Assembly (NCBI GenBank): GCA_022747635.1
Contig: JAKTNV010000023.1
Location: forward strand, 4,279,348-4,343,347
DNA: 64,000 bases
Direction of reading: 5' to 3'
Source of the DNA: Hetaerina americana
Taxonomy: Eukaryota > Arthropoda > Insecta > Odonata > Calopterygidae
In this document: positions 1 to 13,178 of the stretch, piece by piece
How positions within the stretch are numbered: position 1 is the stretch's first letter
How the letters are laid out: each line of letters starts with the position of its first letter
Position numbers and translations under genes: made by a program
Notes under the pieces: generated by a model
Databases searched by the model: none
The model's input: only the letters and a program-made list of their open reading frames with translations
Told to the model about the DNA's origin: nothing

Positions 1-1820
1 ATCACCTTAATTTAATTTGTTGATATCTTGTTTCGGTGGATGGTTATGGCCATTATATGAAGGGATGTTTGTTGAATATGATGACAAATTGAATCGACAG
101 CAATGAAATTTTTGAAAGAGCAGGTTTTTTTTTGTAAAATTCTGCATGAAACTGTAGGTCCTTCATAAAAACTTTTGAGTTGATAATCAAGGCTTATGTT
201 GAAGATGCTATAAAATATACTTTGTATTATGAGTGGTTTACCAAAAATTTATTTATTTATTTATTTTATTTATTTATTTTAAAACATTGTTCACATACAG
301 CAGTGGCGCCAATTTACAGTGAAAAATATAACAAACATAAAAGAGGACAAAAGACAATAACAGTATAACAATAACTACGAGAACCAAGCATGGACAGGGG
401 AAAATTTTAATTTACTGAAAGGTGGGATAAAGCTTGGGTGGTGAAGTTTTTGCATGATAGGTTGAGAGGAAAAAAAAGAGGAAAAAAAATGAGAGGAAAT
501 CAGTGGAAGTCAACAAGCATCCTTTTATGGCAGCCAAAAGACTGTGTCATTCCTGGACATCTTCTTTGCCTTAAAATCTATACAATTTCTCTATAAATGA
601 CTGCATTTCCTTTCTGGATAATAACAACTCTTTTCAGTATGTCATCAACATGTTCACCTCTAATTTCTCAAAGTATCAATTAATTATACTAAACTATGGA
701 CTCAATTTCAAAATCTGTTAAAACAACCTACCCATAAAGGACCATATTTCCAAGCCATACACTCCATTAAATTTCTAGATAATGATTCAAAAACCTTAGT
801 CCATAAAAACTGTTGAAGTATCATAAAGTCCAACCTTACCCATCAGAACAAAAATAAGGGATTAATGCATTATTGTTTTAAGTAGGCTATTTTTTTCAAA
901 TTAAAGAATAATATAACCATAAACATAGTAATCAACCTGAAGGTTGGTTTAGTAGGTGATGGTAGAGATCACTCAGTACTAAGCCCTATACGGCATGTGA
1001 AATTCACACATCAGGGTAGAGGGGCCAGTTCCTTTCCCTGTGCCGGTTATGGTTTCCCAGGAAGACCTGGTACCCAAAAAATCACTTCAGCTTGGATGGA
1101 GCTGCAGGTGCCCAGAGTGCCTTGCCCGGGAATCGAACCCAGTCAGCAGTCCAACGCTCTACCCATTGGACTACCGCGACCCATAAAGAATAATATATGA
1201 TAGCAGTAATAAAGTGCTTAATACAAGCTAGGTTATGGAGTAAAAGGATAAATGCTTGTTTTGGTCATTAGTTTACCATTAAAATGCTGTAATCATCAAG
1301 ATCAATGGCCAAAAATTTCCATGCATTAATACAATATTATAATTGATATCAATCAAAGTAAGGTAATCTTATGGCATGATAATTTATGGATTATCCTGTG
1401 TTAATCAGTTGAATAGTGACACTTCGGAATTTGTTCATGAATTTTACTGAGTTCAATTCATTTGATTGATTTTTTGATTGATTTTTTTGATCACTTAAAC
1501 CAGTGCTATGAAGGTTTCAAATCAAAGAGGCATTAATTAGCCATTCATCTGTCTCTATCTCTTCTAGAATATTACAAAATGGTTTAGTAGTCTTATTGTT
1601 TAATTATCAATATCATTAGATAATTATTATTAATGAGAGATTGAGTGATTGCTGAAGTACTACTACTTGATTAAGGTTGATGATCAAGCCCATTTCTATC
1701 AATTCAAGATAATATTAAATATTATGTCAAAATATGATCTGAAATTGTGCCATTATTAAATATAGAGAATAATTATCACCAATGAGTTTTAATTCGGTTT
1801 AGAGAATACATAAAACTTAC
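1..1820 (-). other. ATM intron (3' part of last intron, open at window edge)
   Basis: This AT-rich intron holds a TTTA-type short repeat near 245-280 and one SINE (916-1183). No further exon with a kinase-like frame could be found. Confidence 0.6.
916..1183 (-). mobile_element. tRNA-derived SINE, family A, with target-site duplication
   Basis: The minus strand starts with a tRNA-like head containing an A box (TAGTCCAATGGG) and a B box (GGTTCGATTCC), both fitting the RNA polymerase III consensus. The body contains GGCACTCTGGGCACCTGCAG and the 3' end carries a CAACC-TTCA-GGTTG hairpin followed by TTTATGGTTATATT. A perfect 14-bp direct repeat, TAAAGAATAATATA, flanks it at 902-915 and 1184-1197, as expected of LINE-driven insertion. 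The intact boxes and repeat suggest a fairly young copy. Confidence 0.9.
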
Positions 1821-1934
1821 TTATGATGTTATCATACATTCCAGTTGGTGATATAGCCAGCTCTACTGTAGAAACTTGTACATGAGTGAGGTCCTTCAAC
1901 CTGGTCAGCTGTATATTCTCATCCATAGCATATT
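1821..1934 (-). CDS. ATM: ATM exon w (last in window), just before kinase domain
   Basis: The exon is 114 nt and in phase 1 at both ends, with acceptor TTGAACAG and donor GTAAGT. It encodes [20 protein letters not shown] and SPTGMYDN, matching ATM [20 protein letters not shown] and HTGEYGN. The next exon should carry the kinase N-lobe, and none was found between here and base 1. Confidence 0.94.
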
Positions 1935-4900
1935 CTGTTCAAAAACAAAATAATAGCCTTCATTTCCTTAGCATGATAAAATTTATTATACTCATAATTG
2001 TTTTTCTAAGTATTTATTGAAATGTAATCCCAAAGAGTATTTCACTTGAAAAGAGTACAATCTGCCCTAAAATATCATCTGTTCTCCATTTACCAGGAAT
2101 ATTATTCACCATAACAGGAATAATACACCTTACCATCACTGAAAAACTAATTGTTTTGCATTTATTATTAGCTCTTCCAAATATCAGAAGATCTCTAAAG
2201 AGTTGAATGATATAAATGCTGAGGAAAGAAGTATTAATAAAACTATCCATTTAGGAATGTATGACATAATACAAAATATACTAGCAATGAGCGTTTATAA
2301 TATGCTATCAGTTCCCTAGCATATAGCAAACACTCAAATTTGGCGGCCATAGCTTAGGTGATGCTAATGTCATGATGACAACAAAAAACCAAAAAGAGCC
2401 ATATACTACTCAAAAGATTATCAGATTATCTGAGGGTAATAATTGAGCTGTTTCTTGAAATTGATGAAATATGTTTTCAATGAAGTAGATCATCTGTGAT
2501 GATAAGGGATCATCATTCTGCGTCATGTGAAAGATGAGGCAGTATATGAACTCATCTCTCTAGCCCCTCATCTGTGAGAATTCTTTCGGCCCACACACAC
2601 TGCACAGTAGATACTCATCACCATAAAGAATGTGGAGATATTGTGCAAATATCCTACCATCATCAGAATAAGTATAATCTATGAATCTATGGCACATGAT
2701 GGCAGAGAAAAAACAATATGTAAATATTAATATATAGTTTTTTAAAAACCATAGAAGGATTACATAAAAATGGGACCATATCAAATTTGTAAAAATAGAA
2801 GAAATATTATAGGGCTTTCCGTACCTAATTGGAGTCTTATTCCACCTAAATTTGTAATCAAAAGCCATCAATTACATATTACACCTAATATTAAAATTGA
2901 GATATGCTCTTTGCAATAGAGTTAGCATGAAAAAGAGTGCCAAAATGTTTTGATTGTTTGAAAACTGGGCTTTTTATTAGATTCTCTGGGTGCACCTAAC
3001 CTCTTTAACAAAATTGTTAAGCAGTAATGTTTAAAAACAACAATATGCCAAAAAATATTGATAGAAAAAAAACTGAAAGATCAAAAGAAGAGTAGTAACT
3101 TCTTTATGCATATCCTTGTAGTAAAAAACAAGTATTAGGCAAAAATATACACATTCCCATATGCACATGAATGCTATGATCAAGAATAGTTTACTTATTA
3201 AATAATATAAAAACTTAGATAAAATAATTAAAATATTTTAGATTATTGGCTTAATATTATGCTTAGAGTTTAATTTACCATGGGTCTAAAACAAATTATT
3301 TATTTATTTGATGACAATTTTTATAGGTATATATTGCTGTTTGGTCTTAATGAATGTGGAATATTTTCTAGGCTGAATCAGCATGTAATGAACTGATGAT
3401 CATTTCTCATATCACTTGGCATGATACATGTAGATTAAAACATGATTGGTGAAATATTTATGTTATCTCTATAGTAATCTTAATACATATGAAATAATTT
3501 CAATGATAAAATAACACAATATTTGTTCTATAATAAAAGTAGGCAGTCCAGTGCACTAAATAAAACATTTTAAACTTACCACGTAGATTTGAATTTACTT
3601 TTAAATATGAGAGACTTATTAAGGCTTCCCATAGTTCAGATTGTTCTTTCACATTCTCAATTAAGCTTGGTATTTTCTTCAACTTTGAAATCATTTTCTG
3701 GGCAGCCAGCTGGTTTTCCTAAAATGGTTAATCAGAATTAACAGTTATAATTTATAGCATATATATGCTATTTTAACTGAAGCAAATACTTTTTGGACCA
3801 AAATTACCTCATATTTTTCTAATTGGAATGAAAATAATTGCAAAGATGTATACATTTGGTAAGATATTATTGAACTGTTTCCTTTTTAATGATTTTTATG
3901 TTTTAAAAATAGATTTTTTTAAATGAACCTGATTCCATAAATAAATGTATCTCATGATTTTTTGACTGCCGTGTTTGACTTTATATTTCTCTGAACTCTC
4001 TCCCATGACTAAATATCAATAACATGCACATATCCCAAAAAATGCCATTTCAGGAAAATTGGAATTTGCTATGTTCACAATCTATTATATTGGACCTGGT
4101 CCCTAAAGTTTATTCTTAAAGAAGTCTACTCCGGCAACAAAATCACTTCTATCCTCTCTTCCAAATGATTCTCCATAACTTTTAAATGCCTAGTTAATAT
4201 TTCAAAAAACTTTAAAATTGCCAGGTCACCTTCTTAATGGATTAAAATTTTCTAAATTTTTTCTATTTCATAGAAAGTTGCTTGAAACCACTCAAAACAT
4301 TTCTTTCTGAAAGAGCAACTTCTCAGATATCTTTAATCTTCTTAATAGATAAGCAGATAAGAAATCATACAAGATAAAAATGTGCCTCAAAGATGAGCAT
4401 TTTCATTTATTTTCTAGTATGGTCCTCTCATTATCTGATCATATTAATCCAATATAAGCTAAAGAGAACATAAGGGCTTAGGATTGATCAAAATATGATC
4501 AAAAATGGATTAAATTGAGAAAATATACCAATGTGTTAACATTGATCCATCCTGTAACATCAATGCTTACATACTGCATATTATGTACTCATAAAATAAA
4601 TTATGCTAGGTAAGAAATAGGAGAAAGCATGCTGGACTACCTTCTGTGTTTCTGTCATAAAGGCATCACTGTCATCCGCCTTATCCAGGTCTTTTAATGA
4701 GTATGCAAGAGCCAGTATATTTGGTATTACATGGTGTGGATGACTAATGGCACATTTTTCTGTAACATAGAAGTATCAATGGTATGAAGTTTGCAATATC
4801 TATTAAGTAACAGTAAAAAAGTTTGATAAAAAAATGATAACTCACCCACTATACTTTTCAAGATTCTGGAACAATTTCCTTTTGACTGTACTATTCTAGG

Positions 4901-7900
4901 CAATAACTGCGGTATCACATAGATCAATTTATATGATGGAATACTTTCCACTTCTTCTGATACAAGTTCATCCGCTGAATTAATCTCTAAGAATAATGAC
5001 ACAAATCTAAATGCACAAGGAATGTCGATTTCAGGGCTGAATTTAAGGTACCTTATATAGTAATCTATTGCTATCTCCATATATGATGTCTTATCTGCTT
5101 CACATTGCTTTAACTCCTCCTCATCTATTTTAGCCTGCCTTAACAACATTGCTATAGATGTCTTTTCATCCAGTGATATATTAATGGCACCCTCATAGTC
5201 TGAGGCTATATACCTTGCATCAGAAATACCTTTTTCTTTTTGAGAAAATGACTTAGAGTCAATATATTTAGAAGTGAGAATATATTGCTCATTTGCATAT
5301 TCTGCCATAGCTCTTACAGAATTGAGGTACTCTAGAGAAGCTTTGTCAACCATATACTCATTTATTAAGTCTCCAGCACGGATAAAATATTTTGACAAAG
5401 CATCCTGAAATAAAAAATAAAGAGCTAATGAGTTATTTACAGAAAATTTCTTGACTGAATCTATAATTGATACATGCTCATATCTTCTTTCCATTTATTA
5501 TATTTCCTTTCATTCCTTATGATTTTTAGAAGCTACAAAAGTCATGAATTTATACCAATCATTTAGGTCTTCATTTAGCATGTACTCTCTTAAAAGGCTC
5601 ATTAAAATTAATTGGCATTATATTCAGAATATAAAATTAAATTTATCATTTATGTTATAATAAAATGGATGTATAGGCCAACATTCTCTGACATTTAAAC
5701 ATTATAATCTATTTAAAACTTGATATTTCAGGGTGGCATCCATGATAAAACCATGTAATCATAAATAGTTTGTATTGCATTTTATAAACAATGAGATAGC
5801 ACATAATTGATTACTGAATGGAATGAATATGGAACTGTGGAAACTGTTAAATAAAGATAGAGCTAAATCTTTATATCAGTTAAAGATTGGCAATTCAATT
5901 TTGCACCATAAAATTTGCATATGAATCACTCCATCATTCAAATTAAAGTTTCTTTTATATCTAACAGTTGAAGCCATTGGAAATTATATTGCTATATGTT
6001 GCTAATTGAATTGAACCTGATTGCAAAAAAGAGCAATTTTGAGCAATTAAAAAGAGCAATTGAAAAAAGAGCAATTCTTCATGACAGATTTATTTATGAG
6101 TTCCATTTTGTAGTCACAGAATTGAACATCCAAAGAAGGTAATTATTAGGCTATAGGCAATGTACAGCCCTTCTAAGTCAGCTAGGTATTTTTCAAATAA
6201 CTAGAGATATTTTGTTAATTCAATTGCCATAAATTTTGTATAATAAACCTGATATATTTAGCAACATAATTTATCTAAACTTAAAACTGATTGTAATTGC
6301 AAATACCAATAAACGTGATTCATTGGTAGTGTTGTGAAACAATGAATAGGTTATGGACTGAACACATTATTAATTTTGTGAAAAATTTTATCATCTTGAA
6401 TAATGACTGATGGATAAATCATATGAAACACAAAAATATTATTTATTTCCCTAAAATGAATAAAACATTGAATTGAAGATAAGAAAAATACATAATAACT
6501 ATATATCTTTGTAATCATATTCTCTTCTATCATATTGGCATATCAATATTTTACTGCTTAATTTAGTCAGTGGTTCATTAATAAGACAATGTTTAGATAT
6601 GACTTTGGGAACAAATCATTGGTTCAATATGCTCTTATTAGACATTGATGCCTTAAAATTTAAGTGAGTTGTTCATGCAAAAATATAAATGTAAAAAAAT
6701 ACATAAAATAAATAATTTGATATTTAAATCTACTCTTGATTCTTGTTAGTCTTAAATTAAATATATGTCAGATTACCTTGGCATTTTCAGAATGTGTCTT
6801 CATGACCCAATGTCCAAGCACTGTCCGAGCTTCAGCATGGCACCGAGCTAAATTTTTATCCATCAGAGTGGGATCAACATCTTCTAATAAGGACGCCATT
6901 ATTATTTTAGCAATATCTGCATTTCCCTTTGCCCATTGCAACTGTGCCTCTTCAAGCTGCAGCTTGCTTAGGAGTAAAGGCTTTTTATCTAGACCAGGAA
7001 GCTCTCGAACTTCTCGTAGATACTTTTCAGATATTTCATATGCTCCTGCCTCTCTTGCACTACGTCCTAACTGCATCTGGATTTTGGCCAATACCAATGC
7101 TGATGCCTCACTAATATTCAAGGTATCTACATAACTTTTGCTCTCCAAGATGGAACATTTGAGAAGGGCAAGCCTTAAAGCTTTGACTGGCTCTAAATAC
7201 TTAAAGCTTTTTGATTCAATGAAATCAAATTTCTCCCACTGATTTAAGATATTTGTCAGAGCACTTTCCTGCGGCAATTGAAAGGCTCTAGCAAATTCTT
7301 CAACTTCTTTTATTATATGCAATTGACTGAGAGGTTTTTCCATAGTTTTGTAGCCTTCCAGACTAGCAATTGACAATGAGTCAATCACATTAATTCTTGC
7401 CCTATCCAGTATTTTTAAGGATTCTGTGTACTTACCATTCCGGATTGAAAATATGGCAAAGAATAGATTTTTATTAAATTCTAAAGATGTGGTATGCTCA
7501 TCACTTAAATGAATAGTCTCAACATTTTGATAATTTTCAATGAAACTAATTGCTGAAGGAATCTTTTTTCTGTCCGAAAACTCTGAGAGTAGATCCCAGG
7601 AGGAAAGCCTCCAACTGCATTCATAATGGTACTTCATCAAATCAATTTCTTCTTGGGTATCCAGGAGTCCCATCAAAAGCTCTTCCATACCCAGCATTTT
7701 CAACGAAACCAGTAGTCCTGGAAGTATCAAGGTATTACATTCTCCTTATAATTTATACTTGTTAACAATAGAATATAACAGTTTAGTAATATGGGGCTAT
7801 GTGTCAAGCAATCCTTTAATACAGTTTAGTTCAGGAATAAATTTATAATAAAAAATATGGATTATGGTACCAGGGTAGTCTTTCTTAAATCACAAGGATT

Positions 7901-8249
7901 AAATTAGCTTTAACAATACTCAAAATAAGTAATTAAGACAGAGATAATTTTAATAAGTTAAAAAAACCATGCTTCATATTTACCACACATTACTGACAAT
8001 AAAAGAAATGATTAAATACAGTAACATTAATCTTATAATTGTGCACCTTAAGAAAGATTTATAAGGTAACTTTACAACTTATGTATAAAGAGGTATGGTT
8101 AAGGAATTATCCAGTAATTCCTTTGGAATTAATTATTCAATTATTTTCCAAAAACTATATATAAACACACACACATATATATATGTGTGTGTATATATGT
8201 ATATATATATATATGTATATATATAAATATAAATAATATATATATAGAT

Positions 8250-8310
<61 letters not shown>

Positions 8311-11300
8311 CACACACACACAGACATGCACACATGCATGCACGCACACACGATGGGTTGCCATCACCTGAAAATGGACATATAATTGAACATAAGAAAA
8401 ACATAGGTTTTCTTGAGTGATCACAAACATTGGCTTCAACAATTAGCAAGGTGATTAGTTAATAGTCTTCGCGAATGCTGCACAAATTTGAAATTGAATT
8501 AGTTTTAACTCAAAAGGCATGTCATGGGAATCCTCAGAATAAGAACTTCCACATCTTTGAATTTTCCTTTGAGTATAGTCACATGAATCACATTGAGCAT
8601 TAGTTTTTTTATCACTAAACACGTTCCATTGCATAATTTTGGTTGGCTAATGTTTTGAAGGGTCATGGTCACCGAGTGAGCCCTCATCTGTTTTCTGTGC
8701 GGGGTAAGCCAGGCACATTCAAGGGGTTAAAAAATTCAGAATGGGTAGTTGGTGACTTTGTCTTTGTAGCTTCAAAGTGAAAGCCAATATTTTTAATCAA
8801 TGGAGAGTACCAACGATTTGATTTTGAAGTATGAAGTTTTAGTCATCTACATCTTTGTTCTTGCCTGCCAAAGTTTCTTGCTTACTACACCATTTGTGAT
8901 ATTTGTGGATATCAATGATATTCGGGAATGCTTTGTTTATGATCTTATCTTTCAATGAAATGAAATTACAAAAATTCCAAGGAAATGAAATAAATCCGCT
9001 TGATTCCTCGACAGGAACACGGTCATTACCAACTGTCAACATCAGCAGATGCATCGTAGTAGTAGTAGTATTTAAGGGAGGTGACCGACAGCTGAGGTCA
9101 TTTGCACCATAGGGGATGGACAGGAAAGGATGAAGGGTGGAGAGAAACCCAGCGTCGGCATTAGCCTACTCTTGTCAAAAGACGCCCAGGGGTGTCAAGG
9201 GGTCCGCAGCTTAAATGTCCCATCCGACGGACAGCGTACTCACTCAAAGTGCCCTCCACAAAGCACCTGAAGTAAGGATTGAGATACCTCTGAAAAATAT
9301 TCAACACTGCCAGGATTTGAACCTGGGCCCTCAGGATGGGAAGCCAGTATGTAGCCACCTCACCATCTCGATCCCCCAGATATCCAATGACAAAATGCAC
9401 GAAAGTGTGCCAGTGCAAATTTATTCACCCAAAAGAGGATATTCTAGAACACAATAAAGGAAAATGTAATTGAAAAATTAGTTGAATTTCATGCATAACA
9501 ATTCCTTCACCTTCAATAGCACTTTTATCACTAGTACAAGAGACCTCCAGCTCAGATGACCTCATCACTTCTTGCCACTTTTCCAGATGCTTAAAATGCT
9601 CTAATCTTCCTAGTGGCTCTAACAAATGAGAGGTTCCACACCCGTACACACCATCTGTATTGCCAAGGCCAACATATGACTGTGAAGGAAAAATACCAGC
9701 ATAGAATGAAATTGCCCTAAAAAGATTTTTGAAATAAATATTCAATGACAAATTAAACTTTTGAGAAATTTACCAACAAAAGACTATCAGATTTTTAGGG
9801 ATAGCAAGTGAATAGTTGGTATTACACTTATTGTTTCTTGTATTTATAACTGGTATGCAATTAATGGGTTTTTTGAAAAAGAAGGTTTAAACTAAAAAAA
9901 ATTGAGTTTACTAAAATTAAAAGGAAGGAAAAGTTCTCAATACAGCTAAATCGTCAAAAGATTGAGATCATCTGTTCAAGGAATTATTTGTAACTGTAGA
10001 AAAATGATCAGCAAATGGCAATCATGACAATTATAAGAACTATGCCTCAAAAATTCTTTTTCTTTTGGTCATATTGCTGCATTAATGCTTTTATAAATGT
10101 ATAATTAGTTTTGGAAATATGAATAAAATTTTCAAAATGGAAAATAATCGAAAATGGTTTAGTTAATCCTGATTATATTTCAGAAAGGAATAATGTCTGT
10201 CAATCCATTCAATTGATCAATCATTGACCATCTTGGAATTAAGCTTAAATTCTGGGTTAGGTAATAATTATTATTATACGGTGATTAATTGCAGATTTTT
10301 TCCTAAACTGCAAGATTGAACAATAATATTGCCATGTTTTTTGCCATCAATATGACTAACCTTTTGCTACCCTTTTTGTCAAATCTTAAGAGACTATCCT
10401 ACCTTAAAATTATATCTAACCAAAACTTTTGAGAATAAGTGTCCATTAAAGTTAGTCAAATGGAAAATTTTCAAAAACAAGACGCAGATGAATTATGCAC
10501 ATCTCATTTTATTAAATATTATGACAATGGACTCTAACAATTTTTTATATTTATAAATATAAATTAGTTGAACAAATCATTTCTAATAAAACATTTTGTG
10601 TAGAAAATATATAATTAAAAATCTTGAGTCTTATCATTTAACTTACCTCCTTCAGGATTGATAGAATTTGTTCAATATGGGATGTACCAGTTTTAATATG
10701 AAATTGTATACTCTTTGCCTCATTCCCCCTGAGAAATGAATAAGAAAAAAATGGTATTTTAAAAGAAAAGATGAATAAAAGCTAATATACAGATTAATTT
10801 GATCTACAATGCATTCATCATTATTTCTGTATGATGGTGATTTTTGGCGATTATGTAATTCTCTCTTCGTAGAACTAATTATACTAATATAATATTGTTC
10901 CAAGTCATTTAGAATTAACAGGATACATTTTGTCTGTCTCAAATAGAAACATTTATTTGCAGAATAAAAATGATTCGATGACAGATGAATGGATATTTGG
11001 GAAGAATGATATCACATAGGTATGAATTGTTATTTGTTATATGAAATTAGAAACATATAACAAGTACCTGATGGCCCACGATGAAATTAAGACAATTCAA
11101 ATTCTAAAAATCAATAAAATACTTGTTATATCAAAGATGGCAAAACACTTAGGTGAGATTAGGATTATATCTTCAAAACATGGATAATCTGGAATACATT
11201 AAAATTTAAAATGACAATGATATGGTTTTAAAATTAACTGCCATTTATGTTATTTGATTTATCCTAAAAATATCACTGGATGTCTCCATTTGGCAGAAGT

Positions 11301-13029
11301 TATGACTTCTCAACCACTGTACGAGTTATGTAAATATAATAACACATACAGTTGGCACCCAAAAGTGGTAGGACTGATTTTCTCTGGCGCGAACGGAGCG
11401 GTGGAGGGGGGTCTGCCTGGCAGGGTAAGGTGGAGGGGGCTCTTAGCGACAGACCGATGCCAACCTCAGTCGCCTGCGGGCTGTCGTTGAGTGACGACAC
11501 CGTTTTTAGTGAAGCAAGTTTTTTTGTCCGCCTCGAAAAGCAAAATGAATCTGAATTTAGAGCAACGTTATTCCGTGAAGTTTTGTGCGAAACTCGGGAA
11601 GACGGGAACTGAGACCCTCGATATGATCAAGCAGGCTTATGGGGACACTGCTTTTAACCGTTCCACAGTATCTGAGTGGCACAAATTGTTAAAGAGGGTA
11701 GGGAGCTCGCTGAAGACGACCATCGCTCCGGACGGCCGTCGACGGCAAGAACCGACACGAATGTGACCAGAGTGAGGACACTGCTGAACACAGACCGACG
11801 CTTAACCAGTGAAGAAATTGCAGACCAGTTGGGTCTGTCGGCATCCAACGTCCAACGCATTATTTTACAGGATTTGGCCATGCGCAAGGTGTGCGCCAAG
11901 ATGGTGCCGAAAATTCTGCCATGGCGCGCTCGTCGTCAGACAGCTCCTGGCCAAATACGGCGTTGCCACGTTGCCGCACCCGCCCTATTCTCCCGATATG
12001 GCACCACCGGACTTCTTCTTCTTCCCCCTGATGAAAAGACAGCTCAAGGGACGACGTTTTAACTCGATAAAGGCCGTTCAAGAGGCTTCGACGAGGGTCA
12101 TCAACAGCATCCCCAAAGAAAATTTCCAGCGGGCGTACGGGGAATGGGAGCAACGTTATACTAAGTGTATAACAGCTCAAGGAGCATACTTTGAAGATTA
12201 TTAAGTCGATGTAAGTATATCGGCAATAAAATTCTTGTAAAAAAATCAGTCCTACCACTTTTGGGTGCGACCCTATATGTGATGCCCACACCACTATGAT
12301 TTGCCAATGCGCGAAATAAAATTTCAATTTCATCTAGTACTTACTTTGAAACGTTTGAAAGCCACAGAGCGCAATATTGGATAGCTGAACAGAATGCAGA
12401 GCAATGCTGAGCTGCTAGTGCACAGTGCAATAAGTCAATGCTTTCTTTTTCTCGTGAAACACTATAAGAGCAGGTAAAAAATACATTACATATCTACACA
12501 CAGAAAGGCAAGTCCATGATCAACTGTTCCAGGGTAAAAATATATGATTAAGTGCTTTTCAAATTCAGAATATTGGTCCCAGGGGCACTAAATTAAAATA
12601 GTAAAATCTGTAATACACATTTTTGACATAGAATTACAGACAGATAACTTCAATAAGTTTAAATGTTTTAATAATTTTACAAATTTACATCTCTCTCATA
12701 TTTTTGCATGAGAATATTAGTTCATTTATGGTATAAATTACATAAATATGTAAATGTTCAAGGTAAAAACTGTCGTTATTTTAATTTTAATAGTTTTGAT
12801 CCAAGAACTTTTGATTCAATCAATCAATCCTACTAATTTTCTAAGAAAATAATTCAGTAAAAGCCAATTAAAATATATTAATAGACCTACATTTAATGAA
12901 ATTATTAATTAATAGTCCGCTATTTATATATGAAGTTTTAAACATGTTCTTTTTGAAATATATTTACCTTTAATACTGCATATCAGTGCAAAACTTAAAA
13001 CAATTATCCATTCTTCCACACACACACAC

Positions 13030-13081
<52 letters not shown>

Positions 13082-13100
13082 GTATATATATATGTATATA

Positions 13101-13178
<78 letters not shown>

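Noticed and set aside
1120..1183. tRNA gene from the A and B boxes
   Set aside because: The head continues into a SINE body with target-site duplication and lacks a convincing cloverleaf with anticodon arm. The same applies to the heads at 9.3, 21.9, 24.7, 25.95 and 57.65 kb.
8133..8449. Overlapping long frames of Tyr-Ile repeats on both strands
   Set aside because: They are translations of the TA microsatellite. The same applies to the frames at 13.0, 26.2, 32.0, 49.3 and 50.7-50.9 kb.
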